Shown: in pieces, positions 16,767 through 25,897 of the stretch | How positions within the stretch are numbered: position 1 is the first letter of the stretch | Layout of the letters: every line of letters begins with the position of its first letter | From: Streptomyces sp. NBC_00443 | Lineage (GTDB): Bacteria > Actinomycetota > Actinomycetes > Streptomycetales > Streptomycetaceae | Assembly (NCBI RefSeq): GCF_036014175.1 | Contig: NZ_CP107917.1 | Location: 5,456,001-5,520,000, forward strand | Direction of reading: 5' to 3' | DNA: 64,000 bases | Translations under genes and position numbers: made by a program | Notes under the pieces: generated by a model | The model's input: only the letters and a program-made list of their open reading frames with translations | Told to the model about the DNA's origin: nothing | Databases searched by the model: none

Positions 16767-18145
16767 GCAAGCGAAGGAGAGTCACACCGGCACGCCCGAG
16801 AAGAGGTGTAGCGGCGGGCGTCGCGCTGATGCTAGGCGGCGCGGGCATCCTGCTCGGCGTGTCCGCCGCGCCCGCCCAGGCCGCGGAGGTGGCGTACGCG
16901 ACCGAGTGCATCCCGCCCGCCATCTCCGGGCTGCCGCCGGTCCAGGGCACGACGAAGGTGGAGATCACCGCGCCTGCGGAGGCGAAGGTCGGAGACGAGG
17001 TGGAGATCGTCTGGAAGTTCGTCCAGGCCGCGTCCAAGAACCCCGACATCCTCGACCTCCAGGCGAACACGGTCCAGCCGTCGGGAACGCTGAAGGCGGC
17101 CGGTGCGCAGACCGCGGACGTCGCCATGCAGGGGCCCCGGGAGAACCCGGCGATCCCCAAGGGCAGCGACATGAAGCTGTCCGACATGAAGGGCAAGCTG
17201 AAGCTGACGGCACCGGGTGAGGTGACCCTGACGCCGGGCGCGTACAACATCAACGTCAACAAGCCCATCTCCACGGACACCAAGTGCGCGCCGAAGGAGA
17301 CGGTGCAGAAGGCCGCGACGATCAAGGTGACGGACGGGGGCGGGACTTCGGGCGGTACGACGGGAGGCCTGCCGACGGTCGTCCCGACGCTGCCGACGAG
17401 CGTGCCGACCGGTCTGCCGACGGGGTCGTCGAGCCCCTCGGACCCGGCGCCGAGTGAGAGCGAGACGGGCGGGGACACCGGCGGTACGAGCACCGGGGGC
17501 GGCGACGGCGGCCAGACCGACTTCACGGGCAAGGAGGTCCAGGTCCCGTACAAGTGCAAGACGCCCATCGGCGACAAGGAGGCGACCTCGCCGGTCCAGA
17601 TCAACGCCAAGAAGAACGGCGGGAGTTTCGATCTGACGGTGCAGTTCAAGAAGTCGGTGATGGACAGCCCCGCCGACATCCCCAAGGACTCGGTCAAGCC
17701 CTCGATGGAGGTCGCCCTGGGCGGCGCCGACAAGGGCACGGTCCACGTCGAGGGGCCCACCAACTCCGAGGCCATCAAGTCGGGCGACCCGATCGAGATC
17801 CCCGACCTCACGGGCACCTACAAGCCGGGCGCGAGCGGCGAGTCGACCCTCTCCCCGGGAGTGCTGACGATCGAGGCCCTCGGCACGACGACGACCTGCA
17901 CACCGGCCAAGTCGGAGGTGTCACTGACGCTGGACACGAGCGAGCAGGCGAGCGGCGCGTCCGGCGGCGGCTCGACGGGCGGTTCAGCGGGCGGCTCGGC
18001 GGGCGGTTCGTCGACGGACGGCGGCCTGGCGGCGACCGGCGCGGAGGACCAGGGGTCCCTGAAGGCGCTGGGTCTGGTGGCGGGGACGGCACTGCTGCTG
18101 GGCGGGGCGGTGTTCACGTTCATGCCCGGACGCAGGGCGCGTTAG
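16763..18145 (+). CDS. Two-domain exported surface protein with LAATG sortase signal
   Basis: A 460-residue protein with GTG start at 16763 (GTGA overlap, GGAAGGGA upstream). A twin-arginine-containing signal peptide ends at APAQA. A first beta-rich domain (about 40-195) is followed by a Thr/Pro/Ser/Gly-rich linker. A second domain (about 255-395) is closely related to the single domain of the protein at 14082: KCKTPIGDK, ALGGADKGT, EIPDLTGTY, TTTTCTP. The C-terminus has a Gly/Ser stretch, LAATG, a hydrophobic helix and RRAR. LAxTG is the motif I recall for Streptomyces class E sortases. No sortase gene is in the window. The operon therefore exports two domain-sharing wall-anchored proteins and two membrane proteins. 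Confidence 0.78.
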   Translation: MSKRRRVTPARPRRGVAAGVALMLGGAGILLGVSAAPAQAAEVAYATECIPPAISGLPPVQGTTKVEITAPAEAKVGDEVEIVWKFVQAASKNPDILDLQANTVQPSGTLKAAGAQTADVAMQGPRENPAIPKGSDMKLSDMKGKLKLTAPGEVTLTPGAYNINVNKPISTDTKCAPKETVQKAATIKVTDGGGTSGGTTGGLPTVVPTLPTSVPTGLPTGSSSPSDPAPSESETGGDTGGTSTGGGDGGQTDFTGKEVQVPYKCKTPIGDKEATSPVQINAKKNGGSFDLTVQFKKSVMDSPADIPKDSVKPSMEVALGGADKGTVHVEGPTNSEAIKSGDPIEIPDLTGTYKPGASGESTLSPGVLTIEALGTTTTCTPAKSEVSLTLDTSEQASGASGGGSTGGSAGGSAGGSSTDGGLAATGAEDQGSLKALGLVAGTALLLGGAVFTFMPGRRAR

Positions 18146-18176
18146 CCCGCCCGCGAACCCACCCGCAAACGCACAA

Positions 18177-18208
18177 AGGCCGTTGCACCCAACCGGGTGC
18201 AACGGCCT
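18177..18208. terminator. Bidirectional terminator hairpin
   Basis: A perfect 14-base inverted repeat (18177-18190 with 18195-18208) and a 4-base loop, lying between the convergent surface-protein operon (stop 18145) and POT transporter gene (stop 18229). It can serve both strands. Confidence 0.8.
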
Positions 18209-18228
18209 CCGTAGGCTCTGGCAGCGCG

Positions 18229-19725
18229 TTAGCGGACGTTGCCCATGAGCTCCTTGACCTTCTTGCGGTACATCCACACCGCCACACCGGCGACCACGGC
18301 GAGCGTGGCCTCCATGGCGACGATGTTCGTCTTGTTGAGGTCGACCCCGGCGATGGAGAGCAGACCGGTCGTGGCGTCACCCGCGGTGACGGCCAGGAAC
18401 CAGACGCCCATCATCTGCGAGGCGTACTTCGCGGGAGCCATCTTCGTCGTCACCGACAGGCCCACCGGGGAGAGCAGCAGCTCACCGACGGTCTGCGTGA
18501 AGTAGATCGCCACCAGCCACATCGCGGCCGCCTTGTGACCGCCCTCGGCGATCGTCAGCGGGGCGAGGAAGAGGAAGAAGGACGCGCCGACCAGCACCAG
18601 ACCGGAAGCGAACTTCACGATCGTGCTCGGCTCCTTGCCACGCCGGTTCAGCGCGAGCCAGAACCAGGCGAAGACCGGGGCCAGCGCCATGATCAGGACC
18701 GGGTTGACCGACTGGTACCAGGAGACCGGGAAGCCCCAGCCGAAGACGCTGTTCTCTGCGGAGGAGTCGGCGAAGAGCGACAGGGTCGAGCCGCCCTGGT
18801 CGTAGATCATCCAGAACATGGCCGCGGCGACGAAGAACCAGATGTACGCGGACATCTTCGACTGCTCGGGACGGTCCAGGTCCTTGTCGCGCTTGATGCG
18901 GACCAGAACCATGGTCGGGATGATCACGCCGAGCAGGGTCAGCGGGACCAGGATCCAGTTCAGCGTGTAGTTGCCGGAGAAGCCGACGAACGCGTAGATG
19001 ACGACCGCGATACCGGCCCAGATCCCCGCCTTGCGCAGCGTGGACGTCTTCTCCTCGGCGGACAACGGCGTCGGGACCACACTGGAACGCTCGGCCAGGT
19101 GGCGGGAGCCGATCAGGAACTGGGCGAGACCCAGCGCCATGCCGAGTGCGGCGAGCGCGAAGCCCAGGTGCCAGTTGACGCTCTCACCGATGGTGCCGAT
19201 GATCAGCGGGGCCGCGAAGGCACCGAGGTTGATACCCATGTAGAAGACGGTGAAGCCACCGTCGCGGCGCGGGTCGTCCGGTCCGTCGTAGAGGTGGCCG
19301 ACCATCGTCGAGATGTTGGCCTTCAGCAGACCCGAGCCGATCGCGACCAGGCCGAGACCGCCGTAGAAGGTGCCGGAGGAGGGCAGTGCCAGCGTGAGGT
19401 GGCCGAGCATGATGACACCGCCGGCGATGGCGACCGTTTTGCGCGGACCCCAGACGCGGTCACCGAACCAGCCGCCGGGCATGGCGAGCAGGTACACCAG
19501 CGACACGTACACGGAGTAGATCGCGGTCGCCGTCGCCGCGTCGAGGTTGAGGCCGCCCGGAGCGACCAGGTACAGCGGGAGCAGAGCCCTCATGCCGTAG
19601 TAGGAGAAACGCTCCCACATCTCGGTCATGAAGAGAGTGGCCAGTCCGCGGGGGTGGCCGAAGAAGGTCCGTTCGGTGCCGGGGGTGCCCGGGCGGGCCG
19701 AGTCCTTCGTCAGGCTGGACGCCAT
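18229..19725 (-). CDS. POT-family proton-dependent oligopeptide transporter
   Basis: A 498-residue integral membrane protein with about 14 predicted helices. The proton-coupling ExxERFSYYG motif is intact near residue 36 (EMWERFSYYG), and FYMGINLGA matches the second POT signature. Such proteins import di- and tripeptides by proton symport. ATG 19725 is preceded by AAGGAAC. It faces away from the two-component system across a 488-base region, so either could be controlled from there. Length and motifs are typical. Confidence 0.93.
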   Translation of the reverse strand: MASSLTKDSARPGTPGTERTFFGHPRGLATLFMTEMWERFSYYGMRALLPLYLVAPGGLNLDAATATAIYSVYVSLVYLLAMPGGWFGDRVWGPRKTVAIAGGVIMLGHLTLALPSSGTFYGGLGLVAIGSGLLKANISTMVGHLYDGPDDPRRDGGFTVFYMGINLGAFAAPLIIGTIGESVNWHLGFALAALGMALGLAQFLIGSRHLAERSSVVPTPLSAEEKTSTLRKAGIWAGIAVVIYAFVGFSGNYTLNWILVPLTLLGVIIPTMVLVRIKRDKDLDRPEQSKMSAYIWFFVAAAMFWMIYDQGGSTLSLFADSSAENSVFGWGFPVSWYQSVNPVLIMALAPVFAWFWLALNRRGKEPSTIVKFASGLVLVGASFFLFLAPLTIAEGGHKAAAMWLVAIYFTQTVGELLLSPVGLSVTTKMAPAKYASQMMGVWFLAVTAGDATTGLLSIAGVDLNKTNIVAMEATLAVVAGVAVWMYRKKVKELMGNVR

Positions 19726-20213
19726 GGTCGTTCCTTGCTGGTCGGGACGCGCATCGACGTAGAGCGGTCACGCGCCCGGTGGGGGGCGGCCGGCACCGGC
19801 GGACACGGCCGTCCGCCCCACGCCCGGGGGCAGTCCGCTCCGGGTCTCGGAGGGGAAGACGGCGACCGTCGGGATCCACGCCCCCGCCTTCGGGGGCCCG
19901 GCCACAGGTCATTCCTTATGCAGTGCGCACATAAAAGAGACCCTCAGCGTCAAATGCGCCGAAGGTCCCCGCAGTGCTACAGGCGTAGAGTCACCATACG
20001 TCAGGACACCGCCTGAAATGGAAGGACTTGAGATGCGGATCACAGGTGTCGAGGGAACCGCAGGCACCCTTTCGAAGGTCCTTCCCAGGATCGCACTTCG
20101 CAGACGTGGTCTGTACCACTGCGGCCCAAGGTAAGAGATTCACTCGAGTCGGGTAAGAACCCAGGCGTCCGATCACACCCCGGCTCTTGTCATGGGCGGA
20201 CTACCATCAGCTC
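19726..20213. promoter_or_regulatory. Long divergent intergenic region between POT transporter and response regulator
   Basis: No convincing gene in 488 bases. On the minus strand TTGACG (about 19954-19949) followed by a T-rich stretch (CTCTTTTATG) is a possible transporter promoter. The stretch from about 19915 to 20130 is less GC-rich than its surroundings. On the plus strand TACCAT (20202-20207) ends six bases before the response-regulator ATG, which would fit a leaderless transcript. No riboswitch was recognised. Confidence 0.3.
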
Positions 20214-20891
20214 ATGACCCGTGTACTGCTCGCCGAGGACGACGCGTCCATTTCGGAGCCGCTGGCCCGCGCACTGCGCCGGGAAGGGTACGAGGTCGAG
20301 GTGCGGGAGGACGGCCCCACCGCGCTCGACGCAGGACTGCAGGGCGGGATCGACCTGGTCGTGCTGGATCTCGGCCTGCCCGGCATGGACGGCCTGGAGG
20401 TGGCACGCCGGCTGCGTGCCGACGCTCACGCCGTGCCGATCCTCATCCTCACCGCGCGTGCCGACGAGGTGGACACCGTCGTGGGCCTGGACGCGGGCGC
20501 CGACGACTACGTCACCAAGCCGGTCCGGCTCGCCGAACTGCTCGCGCGGGTCCGGGCCCTGCTCCGGCGCGGCGCCGCCGAGCCGCAGCAGCCGCCCGCC
20601 ACGCACGGGGTGCGCATCGACGTCGAGTCCCACCGCGCGTGGATGGGCGACGAGGAACTCCAGCTCACCGCCAAGGAGTTCGACCTGCTGCGGGTGCTGG
20701 TGCGCGACGCGGGGCGGGTCGTCACCCGGGACCAGCTGATGCGGGAGGTCTGGGACACGACCTGGTGGTCCTCGACCAAGACGCTCGACATGCACATCTC
20801 CTGGCTGCGCAAGAAGCTCGGCGACGACGCGGCGAACCCCCGCTACATCGCGACCGTGCGGGGCGTGGGCTTCCGCTTCGAGAAGAGCTGA
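20214..20891 (+). CDS. OmpR/PhoB-family response regulator
   Basis: A 225-residue regulator. Receiver domain: acidic pair D9-D10, phospho-acceptor D52 (VVLDLGLPG), T80 and K102 (TKPVRL). The winged-helix effector domain occupies about 130-225 (LTAKEFDLLRVL, WLRKKLG, TVRGVGFRFE). ATG 20214 is chosen because the receiver domain begins there; no Shine-Dalgarno is present, and TACCAT six bases upstream suggests a leaderless message. The partner histidine kinase follows 42 bases downstream. The signal and target genes are not evident; the divergent POT transporter is one candidate target. Confidence 0.93.
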   Translation: MTRVLLAEDDASISEPLARALRREGYEVEVREDGPTALDAGLQGGIDLVVLDLGLPGMDGLEVARRLRADAHAVPILILTARADEVDTVVGLDAGADDYVTKPVRLAELLARVRALLRRGAAEPQQPPATHGVRIDVESHRAWMGDEELQLTAKEFDLLRVLVRDAGRVVTRDQLMREVWDTTWWSSTKTLDMHISWLRKKLGDDAANPRYIATVRGVGFRFEKS

Positions 20892-20933
20892 GCCACTGCC
20901 GTACCGGCATGGCACACAGGTAAGTAAGAGGAC

Positions 20934-22208
20934 ATGCGCCGCCGACTGATCCAGTCCACCCTCGCCGTGGTTCTCGTGGTGATCGCCGTCTTCGGCGTGT
21001 CACTCGTCATCGTCGAGACACGGACCATCACCAGCACCGCCCAGGAGCGGGTGGACACCGAGGCGGTGCGGCTGGTCAGCATCGTGGACAGCCGGCTGCT
21101 CGGCGACGAGACCGTGAACGCTGCCGTGCTGCGGGACCAGATCCAGGGAGACCGGTACGCCCGGATCCGCATCCCGGGCAAGCCCCTGATCGAGGTGGGC
21201 GAGCGGCCGACCGGTGACGTCATCAGCGCCAGTGAGACGGGCGAGGAGGGCGAGACGGTCACCGTGCAGGAGCCGCGCTCGTCGGTGACGCGCGAGGTCG
21301 GCCGTACGTTGCTGATCATCGGGGCGGTCGCCCTGCTGGCGGTAATCGCAGCGGTCCTGCTGGCGGTGCGCCAGGCGAACCGGCTGGCCTCACCGCTCAC
21401 CGACCTCGCGGAGACGGCGGAACGTCTCGGCTCCGGCGACCCGCGGCCCCGGCACAAGCGGTACGGCGTCCATGAGCTGGACCGTGTGGCGGACGTCCTC
21501 GACTCCTCCGCCGAGCGCATCGCCCGCATGCTGACCGCGGAACGCCGCCTCGCCGCGGACGCCTCCCACCAGCTCCGCACGCCGCTCACGGCCCTGTCCA
21601 TGCGCCTGGAGGAGATCACCCTCACCGACGATCCCGACACGGTGAAGGAGGAGGCCACGATCGCCCTGACACAGGTGGAGCGCCTCACGGACGTCGTCGA
21701 ACGCCTCCTCACCAACTCCCGCGACCCCCGCACCGGCTCGGCCGTCACCTTCGACCTCGACGAGGTCATCCAGCAGCAGCTGGCGGAGTGGCGCCCCGCC
21801 TACCGCAGCGCGGGCCGGGCGATCGTCAGCTCGGGCAAGCGGCACCTGGAGGCGGTCGGCACGCCGGGCGCGGTGGCGCAGGTCCTGGCAGCCCTGATCG
21901 AGAACTCCCTCATGCACGGTGGCGGCACGGTGGCGCTGCGCACCCGCGTCACCGGCAACCAGGCGGTCATCGAGGTCACGGACGAGGGCCCCGGCGTCCC
22001 GGCGGACCTCGGCGCCCGGATCTTCGAGCGCGCCATCAGCGGCCACAACTCCACCGGCATCGGCCTCGCAGTGGCCCGCGACCTCGCGGAAGCGGACGGC
22101 GGCCGCCTGGAAATGCTCCAGACCAAGCCCCCGGTACTGGCCCTGTTCCTCTCCCGCACACCCCCACCGAAGAAACCGGGCCAGGAGTCGGGTCAGACGG
22201 TCAGGTGA
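20934..22208 (+). CDS. Sensor histidine kinase
   Basis: A 424-residue membrane kinase. Transmembrane helices at about 8-28 and 124-146 flank an extracellular sensor domain of about 95 residues. A HAMP-like segment follows, then the DHp helix with H212 in ADASHQLRTPL, and a catalytic domain with N-box IENSLMHGGG, G1 TDEGPGVP and a G2-type STGIGLAVARDLAE. GAGGA precedes ATG 20934. It is paired with the response regulator upstream. The C-terminal 20 residues are Pro/Lys/Gly-rich. The ligand is unknown. Confidence 0.93.
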   Translation: MRRRLIQSTLAVVLVVIAVFGVSLVIVETRTITSTAQERVDTEAVRLVSIVDSRLLGDETVNAAVLRDQIQGDRYARIRIPGKPLIEVGERPTGDVISASETGEEGETVTVQEPRSSVTREVGRTLLIIGAVALLAVIAAVLLAVRQANRLASPLTDLAETAERLGSGDPRPRHKRYGVHELDRVADVLDSSAERIARMLTAERRLAADASHQLRTPLTALSMRLEEITLTDDPDTVKEEATIALTQVERLTDVVERLLTNSRDPRTGSAVTFDLDEVIQQQLAEWRPAYRSAGRAIVSSGKRHLEAVGTPGAVAQVLAALIENSLMHGGGTVALRTRVTGNQAVIEVTDEGPGVPADLGARIFERAISGHNSTGIGLAVARDLAEADGGRLEMLQTKPPVLALFLSRTPPPKKPGQESGQTVR

Positions 22209-22276
22209 CGAGAGCCGGGCCAGGCAAAGTCAGAGCGTCTGGGGCTGCCCCGAGGAAGGCCGGTGACGCGACAGCG

Positions 22277-22846
22277 TCAGCCCACCCGCACCCGCGGCTT
22301 CTCCGCACCCCGCGCACCCCGCGCACCCCGCCGAGGCGTCTCCAGGAACGATTCCGCTCCGGCCACCGCCTCCTCCGCGGGAAGCGCCCGGAACACCCAC
22401 GTCCGGTAGGACCAGAACCGGAACAGCGTCGCGATGCCGATGCCGAGGAACTTGAAGATGTTGCTCTGTAGCGGGCTGTCCCAGCCGAAGCCGTACGTCG
22501 CCGCGTACAGGACACCGTTCTCGATCACCAGGCCGACCGCGCTGAACAGCAGGAACAGGCCCAGTTCCTTCGTACGGCGGCCCTTTTCGCGATCCCGGTA
22601 GGTGAAGTACCGGAAGCCGAGGTAGTTGAAGATGATCGCGACCGCCGTCGCGATGACGCTCGCGCGCACCACCTGGAGGTCGGTCACATGCCGTACCAGG
22701 TTGAACACGAGCAGGTTGACAAGGAGTCCCGCTCCACCCACCGCACCGAACTTGGCGACCTCGCGCACCAGCCGGTCGAAGCGTTGCCGCACGGCACTGC
22801 GGGGTGCCGGAGGCGCCGTATGAAGCCCCGAGGAACCACGTCCCAT
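22277..22846 (-). CDS. GtrA-family membrane protein
   Basis: A 189-residue protein with four predicted transmembrane helices (FGAVGGAGLLVNLLVF, ASVIATAVAIIFNYLGF, LFLLFSAVGLVIENGVLY, FKFLGIGIATLFRFWSY), the GtrA layout. Family members are thought to flip or bind polyprenyl-linked sugars for surface polysaccharide synthesis. AGGAGC lies upstream of ATG 22846. The C-terminal tail contains a short Arg-Gly-Ala repeat encoded by a GCGCACCCC-type tandem. It is convergent with the histidine kinase and divergent from purK. A role with the envelope genes further along is possible but not shown. Confidence 0.88.
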   Translation of the reverse strand: MGRGSSGLHTAPPAPRSAVRQRFDRLVREVAKFGAVGGAGLLVNLLVFNLVRHVTDLQVVRASVIATAVAIIFNYLGFRYFTYRDREKGRRTKELGLFLLFSAVGLVIENGVLYAATYGFGWDSPLQSNIFKFLGIGIATLFRFWSYRTWVFRALPAEEAVAGAESFLETPRRGARGARGAEKPRVRVG

Positions 22847-23043
22847 GGTCGTAAAGGCTCCTGTCGGTCGGTTTGTCGGTTGGTTTCGTCAACCCAGCCA
22901 TGCTAACCACCCCCCTCGACGATTGCCTGTGCGCAAGCTCATAGGCGGGGAAGAGACCCGGAAAACTCGGGTAAGAAGACCGGCGAGGGCCGGCGGCAGG
23001 GGACGGAAACCGGCCGCCGCGAAGTGGCCGATACCCTAGGGGC

Positions 23044-24183
23044 GTGACGTTCCCGGTAGTCGGCATGGTCGGCGGGGGTCAGCTTGCTCGTATGACACAC
23101 GAGGCGGGCATCCCGTTGGGCATCAGGTTCAAGCTCCTCAGTGACACCCCTCAGGATTCCGCGGCGCAGGTCGTCAGTGATGTCGTCATCGGCGACTATC
23201 GCGACCTCGACACGCTGCGCGACTTCGCGAGGGGCTGCGATGTGATCACTTTCGATCACGAACACGTACCCACCGAGCACCTCAAGGCTCTGGAGGCGGA
23301 CGGCATCCCCGTCCGCCCGGGCCCCGACGCGCTTGTGCACGCCCAGGACAAGGGCGTGATGCGCGCGAGGCTCGACGCGATCGGTGTGCCGTGCCCGCGG
23401 CACCGCATCGTGACCGACCCTCAGGACGTGGTCGCCTTCGCGGCCGAGGGCGACGGTTTTCCGGTCGTCCTCAAGACCGTCCGCGGCGGCTACGACGGCA
23501 AGGGTGTCTGGGTCGTCGACTCGGCCGAGGAGGCCGCGGACCCCTTCCGCGCCGGCGTCCCGGTCCTCGCCGAGGAGAAGGTCGACTACGTCCGCGAGCT
23601 CGCGGCGAACGTCGTCCGCTCCCCGCACGGCCAGGCGGTCGCCTACCCCGTGGTGGAGTCCCAGCAGGTGGGCGGCGTCTGCGACACGGTCATCGCGCCC
23701 GCCCCCGAGCTCGACGAGGTCCTCGCGCTCAAGGCCGAGGAGCTCGCCCTGACGATCGCCAAGGAACTGGACGTCGTCGGCCACCTCGCCGTGGAGCTGT
23801 TCCAGACCCGCGACGGCCGCATCCTCGTCAACGAGCTGGCGATGCGCCCGCACAACTCGGGCCACTGGACCCAGGACGGTGCCATCACGTCCCAGTTCGC
23901 CAACCACGTCCGGGCCGTCCTCGACCTCCCCCTCGGCGACCCGCGCCCGCGCGCCAGGTGGACGGTCATGGTCAACGTCCTCGGCGGCGACTACCCCGAC
24001 ATGTACTCCGCGTACCTGCACTGCATGGCCCGCGACCCCCAGCTCAAGATCCACATGTACGGCAAGGACGTGAAGCCCGGCCGCAAGGTCGGTCACGTCA
24101 ACACCTACGGCGACGACCTCGACGACGTGCTGGAGCGCGCCCGTCACGCTGCCGGCTACCTGAGAGGGACCATCACCGAATGA
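23044..24183 (+). CDS. purK: N5-carboxyaminoimidazole ribonucleotide synthase
   Basis: PurK makes N5-CAIR from AIR, ATP and bicarbonate in purine synthesis. The 379-residue ATP-grasp protein has MVGGGQLARM at the start, FDHEHVP, the ATP-binding KTVRGGYDGKG, EEKVDYVRELA, HLAVELFQT and NELAMRPHNSGHWTQDG. GTG 23044 is preceded by TACCCT six bases upstream and lacks a normally spaced ribosome site, so a leaderless transcript is likely. The stop overlaps purE by four bases. The typical family length is met. Confidence 0.96.
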   Translation: MTFPVVGMVGGGQLARMTHEAGIPLGIRFKLLSDTPQDSAAQVVSDVVIGDYRDLDTLRDFARGCDVITFDHEHVPTEHLKALEADGIPVRPGPDALVHAQDKGVMRARLDAIGVPCPRHRIVTDPQDVVAFAAEGDGFPVVLKTVRGGYDGKGVWVVDSAEEAADPFRAGVPVLAEEKVDYVRELAANVVRSPHGQAVAYPVVESQQVGGVCDTVIAPAPELDEVLALKAEELALTIAKELDVVGHLAVELFQTRDGRILVNELAMRPHNSGHWTQDGAITSQFANHVRAVLDLPLGDPRPRARWTVMVNVLGGDYPDMYSAYLHCMARDPQLKIHMYGKDVKPGRKVGHVNTYGDDLDDVLERARHAAGYLRGTITE

Positions 24184-24707
24184 GCCCTGTTGTAGGCATC
24201 GTCATGGGGTCGGACTCCGACTGGCCCGTCATGGAGGCCGCCGCCCAGGCCCTCGACGAGTTCGAGATCGAGTACGAGGTCGACGTGGTCTCCGCGCACC
24301 GGATGCCGCGCGAGATGGTCACGTACGGCGAGCAGGCGGCCGAGCGCGGTCTGAAGGCGATCATCGCCGGGGCCGGCGGCGCCGCCCACCTCCCCGGCAT
24401 GCTCGCCTCGGTCACGCCGCTGCCCGTCATCGGCGTCCCGGTCCCGCTGAAGTACCTGGACGGCATGGACTCCCTGCTCTCCATCGTGCAGATGCCGGCC
24501 GGTGTCCCCGTGGCCACGGTCTCCGTCGCCGGCGCGCGCAACGCCGGTCTGCTCGCCGCCCGCATCCTCGCCGTGCACGACGAGGACCTGCTCCAGCGGA
24601 TGCGGGAGTTCCAGCAGGAGCTGAACGACCAGGCCACCGAGAAGGGCAAGCGCCTGCGCGCCAAGGTAGAGGGCGCGAGCGGCTTCGGCTTCGGCTCGGG
24701 GAAGTGA
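24180..24707 (+). CDS. purE: N5-carboxyaminoimidazole ribonucleotide mutase
   Basis: PurE converts N5-CAIR to CAIR, directly after PurK. The 175-residue class I enzyme shows VGIVMGSDSDWPVM, VVSAHRMPREM with the catalytic histidine, IAGAGGAAHLPGM and NAGLLAARIL. ATG 24180 overlaps the purK stop as ATGA; its own stop overlaps the dipeptidase start. The C-terminus extends with a Gly/Phe-rich GFGFGSGK. Confidence 0.96.
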   Translation: MSPVVGIVMGSDSDWPVMEAAAQALDEFEIEYEVDVVSAHRMPREMVTYGEQAAERGLKAIIAGAGGAAHLPGMLASVTPLPVIGVPVPLKYLDGMDSLLSIVQMPAGVPVATVSVAGARNAGLLAARILAVHDEDLLQRMREFQQELNDQATEKGKRLRAKVEGASGFGFGSGK

Positions 24708-25897
24708 CGCCGATGACCTCCCTGGAGGCAGCCCGGGAACTCCTGCGCGAGTTCCCGGTCGTGGACGGCCACAACGACCTGCCGTGGGCCCTGCGCGAAC
24801 AGGTCCGCTACGACCTCGACGCCCGCGACATCGCCGCCCACCAGGGCGCCCACCTGCACACCGACATCCCCCGGCTGCGCGAGGGCGGCGTGGGCGCGCA
24901 GTACTGGTCGGTGTACGTGCGCTCCGACTACGCCGGTGACAAGGCGGTCAGCGCCACCCTCGAACAGATCGACTGCGTACGGCAGTTGCTGGCCCGCCAC
25001 CCGGCCGACCTGCGCCCGGCGCTGACGGCGGCGGACATGGAGGCGGCCCGCGCCGAGGGCCGGATCGCCTCCCTGATGGGCGCAGAGGGCGGCCACTCCA
25101 TCGCCAACTCCCTGGCCACGCTGCGGGCGTTGTACGCGCTCGGCGTCCGCTACATGACCCTCACCCACAACGACAACATCGCGTGGGCCGACTCGGCGAC
25201 GGACGAGCCCGGGGTGGGCGGTCTGTCGGCCTTCGGCCGCGCGGTCGTGCGGGAGATGAACCGCGAGGGCATGCTCGTCGACCTCTCGCACGTCGCGGCG
25301 ACGACGATGCGCGACGCGCTCGACACCTCCACGGCCCCGGTGATCTTCTCCCACTCCTCCTCCCGCGCGGTCTGCGACCACCCGCGCAACATCCCCGACG
25401 ACGTCCTGGAGCGCCTGCCCGGCAACGGCGGCGTCGCGATGGTGACGTTCGTACCGAAGTTCGTGCTCCAGGCGGCGGTCGACTGGACGGTCGCGGCCGA
25501 CGAGAACATGCGCGCGCACGGCTTCCACCACCTCGACACGACCGCCGAGGCGATGAAGGTGCACCGCGCCTTCGAGGAGAGCAACCCGCGCCCGATCGCC
25601 ACGGTGTCCACGGTCGCCGACCACCTGGACCACATGCGCGAGGTCACCGGCATCGACCACCTCGGCATCGGCGGCGACTACGACGGCACCGCCTTCACCC
25701 CGGACGGTCTGAACGACGTCTCCGGCTACCCGAACCTGATCGCCGAGCTGCTGGACCGCGGCTGGTCGAAGCCCGACCTGGCCAAGCTGACCTGGCAGAA
25801 CGCGGTACGGGTGCTGGGCGCGGCGGAGGACGTGGCCCGCGACCTTCAGGCCACGCGCGGCCCGTCCAACGCGACCCTCGAGGCACTGGACGGCTGA
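24704..25897 (+). CDS. Membrane-dipeptidase-type zinc peptidase (M19)
   Basis: A 397-residue enzyme of the renal dipeptidase family, which cleaves dipeptides using two zinc ions. All expected ligands are visible: H23 and D25 (DGHND), bridging E128 (MGAEGGHS), H196 (VDLSHV), H217 (FSHSSSR), and the aspartate of GGDYDG. No signal peptide is seen, so it is probably cytoplasmic. GTG 24704 overlaps the purE stop; ATG 24713 is an alternative. Its 3' end overlaps the convergent ene-reductase gene by 52 bases. A metal-ligand-free paralogue is encoded at 27586-28722. Confidence 0.92.
   Translation: MTPMTSLEAARELLREFPVVDGHNDLPWALREQVRYDLDARDIAAHQGAHLHTDIPRLREGGVGAQYWSVYVRSDYAGDKAVSATLEQIDCVRQLLARHPADLRPALTAADMEAARAEGRIASLMGAEGGHSIANSLATLRALYALGVRYMTLTHNDNIAWADSATDEPGVGGLSAFGRAVVREMNREGMLVDLSHVAATTMRDALDTSTAPVIFSHSSSRAVCDHPRNIPDDVLERLPGNGGVAMVTFVPKFVLQAAVDWTVAADENMRAHGFHHLDTTAEAMKVHRAFEESNPRPIATVSTVADHLDHMREVTGIDHLGIGGDYDGTAFTPDGLNDVSGYPNLIAELLDRGWSKPDLAKLTWQNAVRVLGAAEDVARDLQATRGPSNATLEALDG

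Noticed and set aside
17554..20016. 820-codon open frame on the plus strand across the surface-protein operon and the transporter gene
   Set aside because: It runs through a terminator and opposite a clear POT transporter; its composition (Arg/Asp/His/Gln-rich) is that of a shadow frame.
19726..20186. Riboswitch or attenuator in the long gap before the two-component system
   Set aside because: No known riboswitch core and no terminator/antiterminator pair could be recognised by eye.
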